Assembly (NCBI GenBank): GCA_963921355.3
Contig: OZ001190.1
Location: 310,001-374,000, forward strand
Length of the DNA stretch: 64,000 nucleotides
Source: CAWUEZ02 sp963921355
GTDB lineage: Bacteria; Pseudomonadota; Alphaproteobacteria; Thalassobaculales; Thalassobaculaceae
Direction of reading: 5' to 3'
Part shown: positions 46,281 through 58,669 of the stretch, in pieces
Numbering within the stretch: the stretch's first letter is position 1
Layout of the letters: every line of letters starts with the position of its first letter
The notes under the pieces: generated by a model
The model's database searches: none
Seen by the model: only the letters and a program-made list of their open reading frames with translations
What the model was told of the DNA's origin: nothing
Position numbers and translations under genes: made by a program

Positions 46281-46400
46281 ATGAATCGTGACGATTTGAT
46301 TCGGTCCTACCGTGCCAACGCCTCTTCGTGGCAGGTACTGGTCGGCCTGTATGCGGTGCTGCTGGGCGCAATGGCGCTGTCGGCATCCGTCATTCTCTAG
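46281..46400 (+). CDS. small membrane protein, 39 residues
   Basis: ATG 46281 to TAG 46400, preceded by GAGGAGGCGAG, a strong ribosome-binding site with optimal spacing. The product starts MNRDDLIRSYRANASSWQV and ends in one hydrophobic helix (LVGLYAVLLGAMALSASVIL). A charged N-terminal helix followed by a transmembrane helix suggests a regulatory or subunit-type membrane microprotein. No family recognised. Convergent with glpR. Confidence 0.65.
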   Translation: MNRDDLIRSYRANASSWQVLVGLYAVLLGAMALSASVIL

Positions 46401-46421
46401 GGTCGCTATTTCCTGGGGACG

Positions 46422-47243
46422 CTATTCCCTCGGGCCGATATCAGTCAGACCATCGGCGTTGCGACCGTGGACAGAGTCGCCGCGGGCGATTTCCAATCGG
46501 ACATCACGACTGTCGCAGATCTCGGCGATCGCGGCGGGAGGTGCGCTGTCCGTCACCAGGATATCGATGTCTTCCAGGTGAACGATCTTGACCGGCGCGG
46601 TCCGGCTGAACTTGGTGCTGTCTGCGACCAGGATCGTCTGACGCGCGTTGCGGACCATTTCCTGAGCAACCCGAACCTCCCGGTAGTCGTAGTCGAGGAC
46701 CGTACCGTCGGCCTCGATCCCTGAGGCACCGATCACCGCAAAGTCGACCTTGAACTGACGGATGAAATCCACCGCGGCCTCACCGACGATGCCGCCGTCG
46801 CTCGGCCGCACCAACCCGCCCGCAATCACCACCTCGACCGCCGGCGCCTCGCGCAGGATGTTGGCCACGTTGATGTTGTTGGTCACCACCAGCAGACCGG
46901 TGTGGCGGCGCAGGGCCAGGGCCAGTTGCTCCGTCGTCGTCCCGATATTGATCACGATCGATGAGTGATCGGGAATGAGGGCGGCCGCCCGCTCCGCGAT
47001 CGCGCGCTTGGCATCGGCCGCCAAGCTTCGGCGGGCGTCGTAGCCATAGTTTGTCACGCCTGACGGATGCATGGCACCGCCATGGATCCGGCGCAACAGT
47101 CCGGCATCGCACAGGACGTTCAGGTCCTTGCGGATGGTCTGCTGCGAAACCTCGAACTCGCGCGCGAGGCCGTCAACGTCCACGCGGCCGTTTCGGGCCG
47201 CAATCCTCAGGATGTCGGTTTGGCGTGGTAGTAGCGTTTCCAT
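46422..47243 (-). CDS. glpR: DeoR-family glycerol regulator GlpR
   Basis: 273 residues from ATG 47243 (METLLPRQTDIL). DeoR-type HTH (VDGLAREFEVSQQTIRKDLNVL) followed by the ribose-5-phosphate-isomerase-like sensor domain (VINIGTTTEQLA, VVIAGGLVRPSDGGIVG). Usually senses glycerol-3-phosphate and represses glycerol genes. Divergent from the glpV-S-T-P-Q-U operon, which matches the rhizobial arrangement. Repeated TTTCTTTCG sequences in the 219-bp divergent region are probable operators. Confidence 0.88.
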   Translation of the reverse strand: METLLPRQTDILRIAARNGRVDVDGLAREFEVSQQTIRKDLNVLCDAGLLRRIHGGAMHPSGVTNYGYDARRSLAADAKRAIAERAAALIPDHSSIVINIGTTTEQLALALRRHTGLLVVTNNINVANILREAPAVEVVIAGGLVRPSDGGIVGEAAVDFIRQFKVDFAVIGASGIEADGTVLDYDYREVRVAQEMVRNARQTILVADSTKFSRTAPVKIVHLEDIDILVTDSAPPAAIAEICDSRDVRLEIARGDSVHGRNADGLTDIGPRE

Positions 47244-47283
47244 CGTCCGTCTTGCCTTGCGAATCGAGCGCGAAAGCTTTCGG

Positions 47284-47395
47284 TTTCTTTCGGATTCCCG
47301 CCCATTGGGTCCGATTTCTACAAAATTTACCCCCATTCTGCACATAATCGCAACCCAATAACCCTATTGACGTTCGCTTTCTTTCGTTTGATAGT
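47284..47395 (+). promoter_or_regulatory. GlpR operator candidates and promoter of the glycerol ABC operon
   Basis: TTGACG (47367-47372), 17-bp spacer, GATAGT (47390-47395) form a reasonable promoter. Its spacer contains TTTCTTTCG (47378-47386), and the same 9-mer is at 47284-47292 near glpR. DeoR-type GlpR proteins bind TTTCG-type repeats in related bacteria, so these two sites likely give divergent repression. Confidence 0.6.
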
Positions 47396-47424
47396 GAATC
47401 GGCCGCAGCCAAAGAGCTGGCCGC

Positions 47425-47462
47425 GTAGGGAGGTTCATGATGAAGAGAAGGTAGGGAGGTTC

Positions 47463-47476
<14 letters not shown>
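47425..47476 (+). repeat. 26-bp perfect tandem duplication of the glpV ribosome site and start
   Basis: Units 47425-47450 and 47451-47476 are identical and each contains GGGAGG and ATGATGAAG. The first copy encodes only MMKRR then TAG (47437-47454); the second begins the real gene. Either a leader peptide formed by recent duplication or an assembly artefact. Confidence 0.8.
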
Positions 47477-49198
<1,722 letters not shown>

Positions 49199-49242
49199 GG
49201 TCGAACCGCCCTCAGGGGTGCTCCCGGGGGCGATAGACTCCA

Positions 49243-49270
49243 GTCCGAGGCGGCAAGCGCCGCCTCGGAC
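49243..49270 (+). terminator. stem-loop after glpV
   Basis: Perfect 12-base arms (49243-49254, 49259-49270) with an AAGC tetraloop and no U-run. Probably protects glpV mRNA or attenuates readthrough into glpS. Confidence 0.6.
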
Positions 49271-49294
49271 GCCCCTCAGTTACCGGACAAGACG

Positions 49295-50362
49295 ATGTCG
49301 CTTGAACTGCGAGGCGTGACCAAACGGGTCGGCGCCGATGTCCACATCCACCCCACCGACCTGACCCTCGAGCCAGGCAGCTTCAACATCCTGCTGGGGA
49401 CGACGCTGGCCGGCAAGACGACGCTGATGCAGCTCATGGCCGGCCTCGAACGACCGACCGAGGGCAGCGTTCACTTCGACGGGGCCGACGTGACCGGCGT
49501 TGCGGTGCAGAAACGCAACGTGTCGATGGTCTACCAACAGTTTATCAACTATCCGAACCTGTCGGTGTTTGAGAACATCGCGTCGCCGTTGCGGGTGGCC
49601 CGTGTCGCCGACGCCGAGATCCGCCGACGGGTCGGTGACATGGCCGAACTCCTTCGCCTGACACCGATGCTGGACCGACTGCCGGGCGAGTTGTCCGGCG
49701 GCCAGCAGCAGCGCACAGCGATGGCGCGGGCACTGGTGAAGGATTCCTCGCTGGTGCTGCTCGACGAGCCGCTGGCCAACCTGGATTTCAAACTCCGCGA
49801 AGAGTTGCGGGACGAACTGCCGAGGCTGTTCGCCGATCGGCAGTGCATCGTGGTGTACGCCACCACCGAGCCGGTGGAAGCGCTGCTGTTCGCCGGCCAC
49901 ACGGCCACGCTTTCTGAGGGCCGTGTGACCCAGTTCGGGCCGACGGGCGATCTGTACCGCCTGCCGGATGACCTCACGACCGCGCAGGTGTTCTCGGAAC
50001 CGCCGATCAACACCGCGGCCGTCCGCAAGGACGGCAACGAGTTCGTGATGGGCAATGCCGCCCGCTGGCCGGCCGTCGGCCCCTTCGGCGACGTGGCCGA
50101 CGGGGACTACACCCTCGGCCTGCGCGCCCATTTCATCGCGCCCGAGCCGAGCGGGAGCCACCCAGTCGCCTTGCAGGGCACCGTCCTGGTGACCGAGTTG
50201 AGCGGCTCGGAAAGCGTCATTCACGTCGACCTCGGCGCTGACGTCTGGGTCAGCCTGGCCCACGGCATCCACGCGTTTGAGGTCGGCCAAACAGCGGTTC
50301 TGCATGCAGACATGGACCGCGCCATGCTGTTCGCCCCCGACGGCACTCGGGTTGTGGGCTGA
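49295..50362 (+). CDS. glpS: glycerol ABC transporter ATP-binding protein GlpS
   Basis: 355 residues, MalK-type ATPase with a C-terminal TOBE/OB region. Walker A GTTLAGKT (35-42) lacks the usual GPSGCGKS wording but keeps the Gly-Lys-Thr core. LSGGQQQRTAMARAL and LVLLDEPLANLD follow; the switch region reads VVYATTEPVEAL with Thr where the switch His usually is (THD), so ATPase competence may depend on the partner GlpT. Paired ATPases GlpS/GlpT are the hallmark of this importer. Confidence 0.9.
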   Translation: MSLELRGVTKRVGADVHIHPTDLTLEPGSFNILLGTTLAGKTTLMQLMAGLERPTEGSVHFDGADVTGVAVQKRNVSMVYQQFINYPNLSVFENIASPLRVARVADAEIRRRVGDMAELLRLTPMLDRLPGELSGGQQQRTAMARALVKDSSLVLLDEPLANLDFKLREELRDELPRLFADRQCIVVYATTEPVEALLFAGHTATLSEGRVTQFGPTGDLYRLPDDLTTAQVFSEPPINTAAVRKDGNEFVMGNAARWPAVGPFGDVADGDYTLGLRAHFIAPEPSGSHPVALQGTVLVTELSGSESVIHVDLGADVWVSLAHGIHAFEVGQTAVLHADMDRAMLFAPDGTRVVG

Positions 50363-50373
50363 GGAGGATCGTC

Positions 50374-51453
<1,080 letters not shown>

Positions 51454-51469
51454 TGAAGGGGGCTCAGTC

Positions 51470-53148
<1,679 letters not shown>

Positions 53149-53160
53149 GGAGGGCTGACC

Positions 53161-53442
53161 ATGGGCTTGCAATGGATGGCCTGGACCTGGCCGACCGCGG
53201 CCTTCTTCGGCTTCATCGTCATTTGCCTGACGACACTCACGGTGTGGGAGTTGCGGTCACCCGGCGGTGATCCCCGGCGCGGTGTGCTCGGAATCGACAC
53301 CACCCGAGGGGACCGTCTGTTCATCTCCCTGCTGGGCAGCGCCTTCATCATGCTGGCCTGGCTCGGGTTGGTCGGGCCGACGCTGTGGTGGGCGGTGCCG
53401 ATCGCCGCAGTCTACGGGTTCCTGGTGTTCCGTTACGTCTAG
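53161..53442 (+). CDS. glpU: DUF2160 membrane protein GlpU
   Basis: 93 residues with three hydrophobic segments (WTWPTAAFFGFIVICLTTL, LFISLLGSAFIMLAWLG, ALPIAAVYG-like end) and the polar WELRSPGGDPRRG loop that marks DUF2160. In rhizobial glycerol operons this gene is glpU and lies beside the permeases; its function is unknown. Last gene of this operon; no glpK or glpD follows. Confidence 0.88.
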   Translation: MGLQWMAWTWPTAAFFGFIVICLTTLTVWELRSPGGDPRRGVLGIDTTRGDRLFISLLGSAFIMLAWLGLVGPTLWWAVPIAAVYGFLVFRYV

Positions 53443-53448
53443 TTCTGA

Positions 53449-53468
53449 CGGAAGCACCTTGGCTTCCG
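53449..53468 (+). terminator. weak hairpin after glpU
   Basis: Arms CGGAAGC (53449-53455) and GCTTCCG (53462-53468) around a six-base loop, seven bases after the glpU stop, without a U-run. May work together with the larger repeat at 53502. Confidence 0.4.
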
Positions 53469-53501
53469 ACAGGACGTGTGAATCCGATCTGAATCATAGA
53501 G

Positions 53502-53566
53502 TTAGAGCAGATTCACCGGTCAGATGGATCGCCGACGGCGATTCCACTGATCCGGATCTGCTCTAA
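53502..53566. repeat. palindromic intergenic repeat ending in the histidine kinase stop
   Basis: Outer arms TTAGAGCAGAT (53502-53512) and ATCTGCTCTAA (53556-53566) are perfectly inverted, with a nested inner pair (GGATCGCC / GGCGATTCC). The right arm includes the kinase TAG stop. The AGAGCAGATTCA form is seen as a dispersed repeat in many alphaproteobacteria. It can end transcription from both sides. Confidence 0.7.
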
Positions 53567-56262
53567 TCGGCAGTCGCCGCCACCGCTGGGCCGTCCAGAT
53601 CGGCGCGGGCCAGTTGCAGGCGGAAGAAGCTGGTGCCGTCGCCGGCGTACTCGACGCTGAGATCGCCGCCCATCGCCCGCATGATGGCGCGGCTGATCGG
53701 CAGCCCGAGGCCCGCCCCCTGCCCGAGATGGGCCCGGTCGCCACGGGCGAACTTCTCGAACACGGTGGTCGCCTCTTCGCGGGTGATCCCGCCACCATTG
53801 TCGATCACGTCGATGCGGACGACCGCCCCCTGGGTTGCCGTGCGCACCCGAACCTCGGGGTCCGTCGCCGTGTTGTATTTGACGGCGTTCGACAGGATGT
53901 TGATCAGCACCTGACGCAGCCGGTCGGCATTGGCATCGACCAGCACGCCGTCCGCGCCCGGGTCCCGGACCACGGTGACTCCGGCATTGCGGGTCAGACC
54001 GACGACCGCATCGAGCGCGCCGTCGAGCGCATCCTCGGCGTCAACCGGTTCGAGTTGAAGGTTCACCGTCCCCGCTTCCAAGCGGCTGATGTCCAGCAGC
54101 TCATCGAGCAACCGGGTCAAGCGCCGGCTTTCATCGTGGATGATGCCGAGGAACCGCTGGCGTTCCGGCTCCGGCACGTCCTGGTCCTCGGTCAGGATCT
54201 CAGAGAATGACCGGATCGACGTCATCGGCGTGCGGAGCTCATGGCTTACCTGGCTCAGGAACTCGTCCTTCTGCGCATCCAGGCTCCGCAGGCGCTCGTT
54301 CACCTCGCGCAGCTGTGTCGCCGCCTGTTGCAGTTCTTCCGACTTTTCGGCCAGCTGGCGGGAGGTCTCGATCAGCTGCTGGCTCTCGTCGGCGATGTCG
54401 ATCAGTTCGGTCATGCCAAGGGCCGGGCGACCCGCCATGCGGGTGACCAACGCGTGGGCCGATGCGGCCCCGATCGTGCCGGCCAGCTCGCGCTCCAACC
54501 GCGCGATCACCGCGTCCGTGGCGTAGGGCAGGCCGGCCTTCACTCCCTGGTCCCGCGCCATCTCGTCGAACAGCCTGGCGGCCGGCGCCGTCCCGAGAAT
54601 GCGCTGGGCCAGGACGAACATGTCCTCGGGTGCCGCGGCCCCAACGGCCACGCCCGACGGCCCGCCGCCGGTCGAGCGGAAGACATCGACAAACAGCGTC
54701 CCCTGCAAACGCTCGAGAGCGGTGGCCTGGCTCAGGCTGGAGACCACAACGAAGCACAGCGCGTTGATGCCCACACTCCAGACCACGGCATGGACCAGAG
54801 GATCCATGTCCGTCAGCCCGAACAGCGACTGCGGCCGCAGAATCGCCAGACCCCAGGCCCCGTCGCGGATCACCGCCTCGCTCAACAGGAACTCGCCGCC
54901 GAAACTGGGCAGAAACAGCGTATAGGCCCAGAGGCCGAAGCCGGCCAGCAGCCCGCACATCGCCCCGGCGCGCGTCGCGCCACGCCAGAAGATCCCGCCG
55001 AGCAGGCTCGGCAGAAACTGGGCAACACCGACGAAAGCGATCAGGCCGATGGCCGCCAGGGCGTCGGAGCCCCCGCTGATCCAGAAGTACAGGAACCCGA
55101 GCCCCAGGATCAGCCCGATGCTGATCCGCCGGGAGATCAACAGCAGCGACCTGACATCACCGCTCTTGGCATGGGTTGCCGACAGCAGCCGCAAGGCGAC
55201 CGGCATGATCATGTGGTTGGAAACCATCGTCGACACCGCGATCGCGGCGACGATGACCATCGAGGTCGCCGACGAGAAGCCGCCGAGGAACGCTAGAAGC
55301 GCAAGATCCTCGCGGCCCTGGGCCAGCGGTACGGTGAGCACGAACAGGTCCGGGTTGGCACCGGCCGGCATGACCTTCAGGCCGACGATGGCGATCGGCA
55401 TGATGAACAGGGTCATCCCGAACAGATAAAGCGGGAACAGCCAGGAGGCCGTCGACAGATGGTTCTCGTCGATGTTCTCGACCACCGTGACCTGGAACTG
55501 GCGTGGCAGGCAGATGATCGCCGTCGCCGACAGAAAGGTCAGCGTCGCCCAGCGCGGCCCGAACACGTCGGCGGCCCCGGTGATCACCTCGCTCGGAACG
55601 TCGGCGAAGACATCGGTGAAACCGTCGGCGACGATGTAGGTGGCGAACACGCCGACGACGATCAGGGCAATGAGCTTAACGATCGCCTCGAGCGCGATCG
55701 CCGCGACGACCCCGTGATGGCGCTCATTGGCGTCGACGTTGCGGGTGCCGAAGAGGATCGTGAACAGGGCGAGGCCCGCCGCCATCCAGAACGCTGTGGT
55801 CACGCCGTCGGTCTCGCCGGAGAAGACTTGGTAGCTGCTGGTCAGCGACTGCAGTTGCAGCGCGATATACGGGGCCACAGCGATCACGGCGATCGTCGTC
55901 ACCAGCACCGCGAGGCTGGGGCTTTTGCCATAGCGCGAGGAGATCAGGTCGGCGATCGACGTGATCTTGTGGGCGCGCCCGATCCGCACCAGCTTGCGGA
56001 GCAGCCACCACCAGGCGACGAAAACCAGGGTCGGCCCCAGGTAGATCGTGACGAACTCGAGACCGTTGCGGGCCGCCGAGCCGACCGCGCCGTAGAACGT
56101 CCAGGACGTGCAGTAGACCGAGATGGAGAGCGTGTAGACGATCGGCGACTGCAGCCATCGGATCGGGCGTTCACGGGTCCGGCGGTCGACCACGAACGCG
56201 ACCGCGAACAGCAACGCGACATACCCGATGCAAGCTGCCAGCAGGACGTTGACAGACAGCAT
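53563..56262 (-). CDS. SSF-domain sensor histidine kinase (CbrA-like)
   Basis: 899 residues. The first ~520 form a sodium/solute-symporter-like domain with about 13 helices (IVYTLSISVYCTSWTFYGAVG, LGGFSSATSMVIVAAIAVSTMVSNH). A helical linker and coiled coil (ESQQLIETSRQLAEKSEEL) lead to HisKA with His674 (SHELRTPMTS) and an HATPase_c domain (NILSNAVKYN, DNGGGI, GQGAGLGLPIS). Related kinases (CbrA, CrbS) couple uptake or sensing of histidine, acetate or pyruvate to gene control; unlike many, I see no PAS or STAC-type domain. Overlaps the 94-residue gene upstream, in an operon with a response regulator. Confidence 0.9.
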   Translation of the reverse strand: MLSVNVLLAACIGYVALLFAVAFVVDRRTRERPIRWLQSPIVYTLSISVYCTSWTFYGAVGSAARNGLEFVTIYLGPTLVFVAWWWLLRKLVRIGRAHKITSIADLISSRYGKSPSLAVLVTTIAVIAVAPYIALQLQSLTSSYQVFSGETDGVTTAFWMAAGLALFTILFGTRNVDANERHHGVVAAIALEAIVKLIALIVVGVFATYIVADGFTDVFADVPSEVITGAADVFGPRWATLTFLSATAIICLPRQFQVTVVENIDENHLSTASWLFPLYLFGMTLFIMPIAIVGLKVMPAGANPDLFVLTVPLAQGREDLALLAFLGGFSSATSMVIVAAIAVSTMVSNHMIMPVALRLLSATHAKSGDVRSLLLISRRISIGLILGLGFLYFWISGGSDALAAIGLIAFVGVAQFLPSLLGGIFWRGATRAGAMCGLLAGFGLWAYTLFLPSFGGEFLLSEAVIRDGAWGLAILRPQSLFGLTDMDPLVHAVVWSVGINALCFVVVSSLSQATALERLQGTLFVDVFRSTGGGPSGVAVGAAAPEDMFVLAQRILGTAPAARLFDEMARDQGVKAGLPYATDAVIARLERELAGTIGAASAHALVTRMAGRPALGMTELIDIADESQQLIETSRQLAEKSEELQQAATQLREVNERLRSLDAQKDEFLSQVSHELRTPMTSIRSFSEILTEDQDVPEPERQRFLGIIHDESRRLTRLLDELLDISRLEAGTVNLQLEPVDAEDALDGALDAVVGLTRNAGVTVVRDPGADGVLVDANADRLRQVLINILSNAVKYNTATDPEVRVRTATQGAVVRIDVIDNGGGITREEATTVFEKFARGDRAHLGQGAGLGLPISRAIMRAMGGDLSVEYAGDGTSFFRLQLARADLDGPAVAATAD

Positions 56263-56546
56263 CAGCGAGGCTCGCCGAGATCCGCCGAGGACGTATCAAC
56301 GTCGCTGTCCCGCAAGGGTCTGGCCAGCATCGTCGCGCCGACGATCAGCAAGGCCCACACGGCGAAGATATAGATCAGGGCGACCGGCAGCCCGAACAGC
56401 TTGGCGTCGATCAGCGCGACACCCGCGATCGGCGGCATCAGGGCGACGATGCCGGCCAGCACCAGGGCGATCGACCTGTCTCGGATCTTGCGTTGGGAAA
56501 TCCGGCGTTCTTGGCCCTTGGCCAGCGCGCTTCCGGCCAGGATCAA
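56262..56546 (-). CDS. small membrane protein of the SSF-kinase operon
   Basis: 94 residues: a basic N-terminus (KGQERRISQRKIRDR) then two hydrophobic helices (LVLAGIVALMPPIAGVALI, ALIYIFAVWALLIVGATML). It sits between the response regulator and the SSF kinase and overlaps or abuts both, recalling the small subunits found with SSF transporters. I do not recognise a named family with certainty; a helper subunit for the SSF domain is the simplest reading. Confidence 0.75.
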   Translation of the reverse strand: MILAGSALAKGQERRISQRKIRDRSIALVLAGIVALMPPIAGVALIDAKLFGLPVALIYIFAVWALLIVGATMLARPLRDSDVDTSSADLGEPR

Positions 56547-56920
56547 CCCGGCCGACCGTCAGCGAGCTGTTCGACCGCGGCGACGATCTCCGCGTTGGCG
56601 AACGGTTTCGTCATGAACAGGTCAGCGCCACAGCGCAGGGCCGTCTCGCGATCCTCGCGCTGCCCCTTCGCCGTCAGCATCAGAACCGGCAGCGATTCCG
56701 CATGCCGGTCCGCCCGAAGCCGGCGAAGGATCTCGTAGCCGTCCATCTCTGGCAGCATCACATCGAGGACGAGCACGTCGGGCAGGTTGGCCCGCACCGC
56801 ATCAAGCGCCCGCTGTCCGCCGGTCTCAACAGACACTTCGAAACCCGCGCGCTCCAACAGGAACGTCAGCGATTCGACGATGTTCGGCTCATCCTCGGCC
56901 ACCAGGACGCGTTTGCCCAT
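56543..56920 (-). CDS. single-domain response regulator (CheY-like)
   Basis: 125 residues, receiver domain only: acidic pair Glu9/Asp10, phospho-acceptor Asp53 (VLVLDVMLPEMDG), Thr83 and Lys105. No output domain, so it probably acts through protein contact or a phosphorelay. First gene of the operon with the small membrane protein and SSF kinase; the stop overlaps the next start. Confidence 0.92.
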   Translation of the reverse strand: MGKRVLVAEDEPNIVESLTFLLERAGFEVSVETGGQRALDAVRANLPDVLVLDVMLPEMDGYEILRRLRADRHAESLPVLMLTAKGQREDRETALRCGADLFMTKPFANAEIVAAVEQLADGRPG

Positions 56921-56974
56921 GACGCCGTTCTTCCTCCCGATTTCAGCCCGGATTCACCCGGATCATTGCCATGG

Positions 56975-57020
56975 ATTAGATGGTATTTCATTTCCGCGGG
57001 CAATCCTTGATGTCCGTCAA
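56975..57020 (-). promoter_or_regulatory. promoter with FNR/FixK-type box before the response-regulator operon
   Basis: TTGATGTCCGTCAA (57007-57020) has the TTGA-N6-TCAA dyad and the same outer pentamers as the box at 18532. On the minus strand it is followed by TTGCCC (56998-57003), a 17-bp spacer and TCTAAT (56975-56980). The box centre is about 43-46 bp before the predicted start, close to the class II activator position. Confidence 0.6.
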
Positions 57021-57030
57021 TGCCCGCGCA

Positions 57031-58467
57031 TCACTCCGACAGCGGGTCCTCGACCCGATGGATGCAGCCCCGCCGCGGGCACAATCGGCATCCTGGCCCG
57101 ACCTCATCGACGGGTGCCGAGGGATCGGGCGCATAGACCGTTTTCCGCGCGTCATCCTCGGTCATCGCGATCATGTGGGTCACGTAGTGGCGCGGCTTGC
57201 CGAAGCCGGTCGGGCCGGTATGCCCGGCCCTCGCCACGAAGACGAACCGGGCGCCGGAGGGAAACAGCGCGCGCTGCCGGATCACCGCTTCCGGAGATTG
57301 CTGGGCGCGGTAGAGCACCCACAGCGGACAGGCCGACGCGTAGCGCGGGATGGCGAGCCCGGGCAGCCCAAGGTCCTCGATAACGGTCCCGGCGGCGTTG
57401 GCGCTTACATAGCCGAAGCGCGGGTGCTCTCGGTCGGCCGGCAACGCCGTCAGTCGACGGCAGACCGCCTCCTCATCGACCGAGAAGGCGTCGGCAAGCG
57501 CCTCGATATCGTAGCCGAGCTCGGCCGCCCGGGCGGCGAACAGCGCCATCGGCATCAGGATGGCATTCTCGGCATAGACCACCAGGGCACGCTGGGCCCG
57601 GTTGCGAGCGACCGCCGTGCGGATGACGTCCTGCCCGTCGAGAATATCCTCGATCATTGGGGCCATCCGGTCCTCAGCCAGCGCGCGCGCCGCATCCCGC
57701 CGGGACACCGCAACCGCGTCGGTCACCGCTGGCGTCAACGCGGTGGCAGCCGCATCCAAGGGGCCGAACCGGTTGCCATGCAGGTCGAAGAACGCCTCCA
57801 CCTCGTCGAGCGGGGTCAGAATAGCTTCGGTCTCTTCCGCCTTGTCGAGGTAGGCCGCGAGAGCTTCACCGACCTCGGAGAGCACCATGCTCTCCTCTTG
57901 AATGATCCGGGTGAAACGGTCGCGACGGTCCTCTGGCAGGTCGCTGTAGTCGGCCAGAATGTCGACCGACGATCGAATCGCCGCGATCCGGGTGAGCATG
58001 CGATGCACCGTCTCTCCGAGGAACGGATCATTCGACAGTCGATCGGACAGAGTCTGGACCTGCCGGACGGCCTCCTGTTCGGACCGGGCCAGCGCGGCCA
58101 CGCCCCGCGCCCAACCGGGGAACCGGCCGATCAGTTCGTCGACCCGGCCCTGTTCAAGCTCGAGGGCCTCCAGGGCCGGCAGGTGCGACACCTCCGTCAG
58201 GGCCTCCGACAGCCGCTTCTCCGCCGCTCCCTCGAGCGCTTCGACCGAAAGATCAAGCGCCTCGGCGATGCGCCGCAGCAACGATCCGGCGATGCGTCGC
58301 TTGTTCCATTCGATGAGGTTCAGGTAGGACGCGGAGATGCCGATCCGCCGCGCGAGGTCGGCCTGGGTCATGGCGAGTTCGCCCCGACGCTGCCGGATCC
58401 TGGCGCCCAGGATGCCGCTGCGGGTTTGGTGTTTGACGGGCCGGTTTGGCGGTTTAGCGGCGGTCAT
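57031..58467 (-). CDS. ScfR/RamB-type XRE transcriptional regulator (DUF2083)
   Basis: 478 residues. N-terminal HTH (about 20-75, TQADLARRIGISASYLNLIEWNKRRI), a long central region equivalent to the ImmA/IrrE-like part but without an HExxH motif, and a C-terminal DUF2083-type domain ending with CRLCPRRGCIHR, a Cys cluster. Family members regulate short-chain acyl-CoA, acetate or propionate metabolism (RamB, PrpC-cluster regulators, ScfR). Divergent from the branched-chain-type ABC operon with a 202-bp AT-rich gap, so it may control that operon as well as itself. Confidence 0.85.
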   Translation of the reverse strand: MTAAKPPNRPVKHQTRSGILGARIRQRRGELAMTQADLARRIGISASYLNLIEWNKRRIAGSLLRRIAEALDLSVEALEGAAEKRLSEALTEVSHLPALEALELEQGRVDELIGRFPGWARGVAALARSEQEAVRQVQTLSDRLSNDPFLGETVHRMLTRIAAIRSSVDILADYSDLPEDRRDRFTRIIQEESMVLSEVGEALAAYLDKAEETEAILTPLDEVEAFFDLHGNRFGPLDAAATALTPAVTDAVAVSRRDAARALAEDRMAPMIEDILDGQDVIRTAVARNRAQRALVVYAENAILMPMALFAARAAELGYDIEALADAFSVDEEAVCRRLTALPADREHPRFGYVSANAAGTVIEDLGLPGLAIPRYASACPLWVLYRAQQSPEAVIRQRALFPSGARFVFVARAGHTGPTGFGKPRHYVTHMIAMTEDDARKTVYAPDPSAPVDEVGPGCRLCPRRGCIHRVEDPLSE

Positions 58468-58509
58468 CTGTCAAAAATTTACAATACGAGATCTCTTACG
58501 GGTTAATCA

Positions 58510-58564
58510 TTGACAGAATAATTTTTTTTTTTCAATGAAATATTGAACGATTGACTTATCTCAA
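58510..58564 (+). promoter_or_regulatory. AT-rich control region of the second amino-acid/amide ABC operon
   Basis: TTGACA (58510-58515), an 11-base T tract (58522-58532), an inverted repeat TTCAAT/ATTGAA (58531-58547) and a TTGA-N6-TCAA dyad, TTGACTTATCTCAA (58551-58564), lie between the ScfR-type gene and the ABC operon. The dyad matches the core of FNR/CRP sites but its inner bases are less typical than those at 18532 and 57007. No convincing -10 chosen. Confidence 0.45.
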
Positions 58565-58669
58565 TCAGGGTCCCCACGGATCCGGGTGATCCTCGACCCA
58601 TAAGAGCACCGTGGCCGGACCCGTACTCAGGTCCTCCGCCACGCCATCGCGCATAAGGGAGAAACACAG

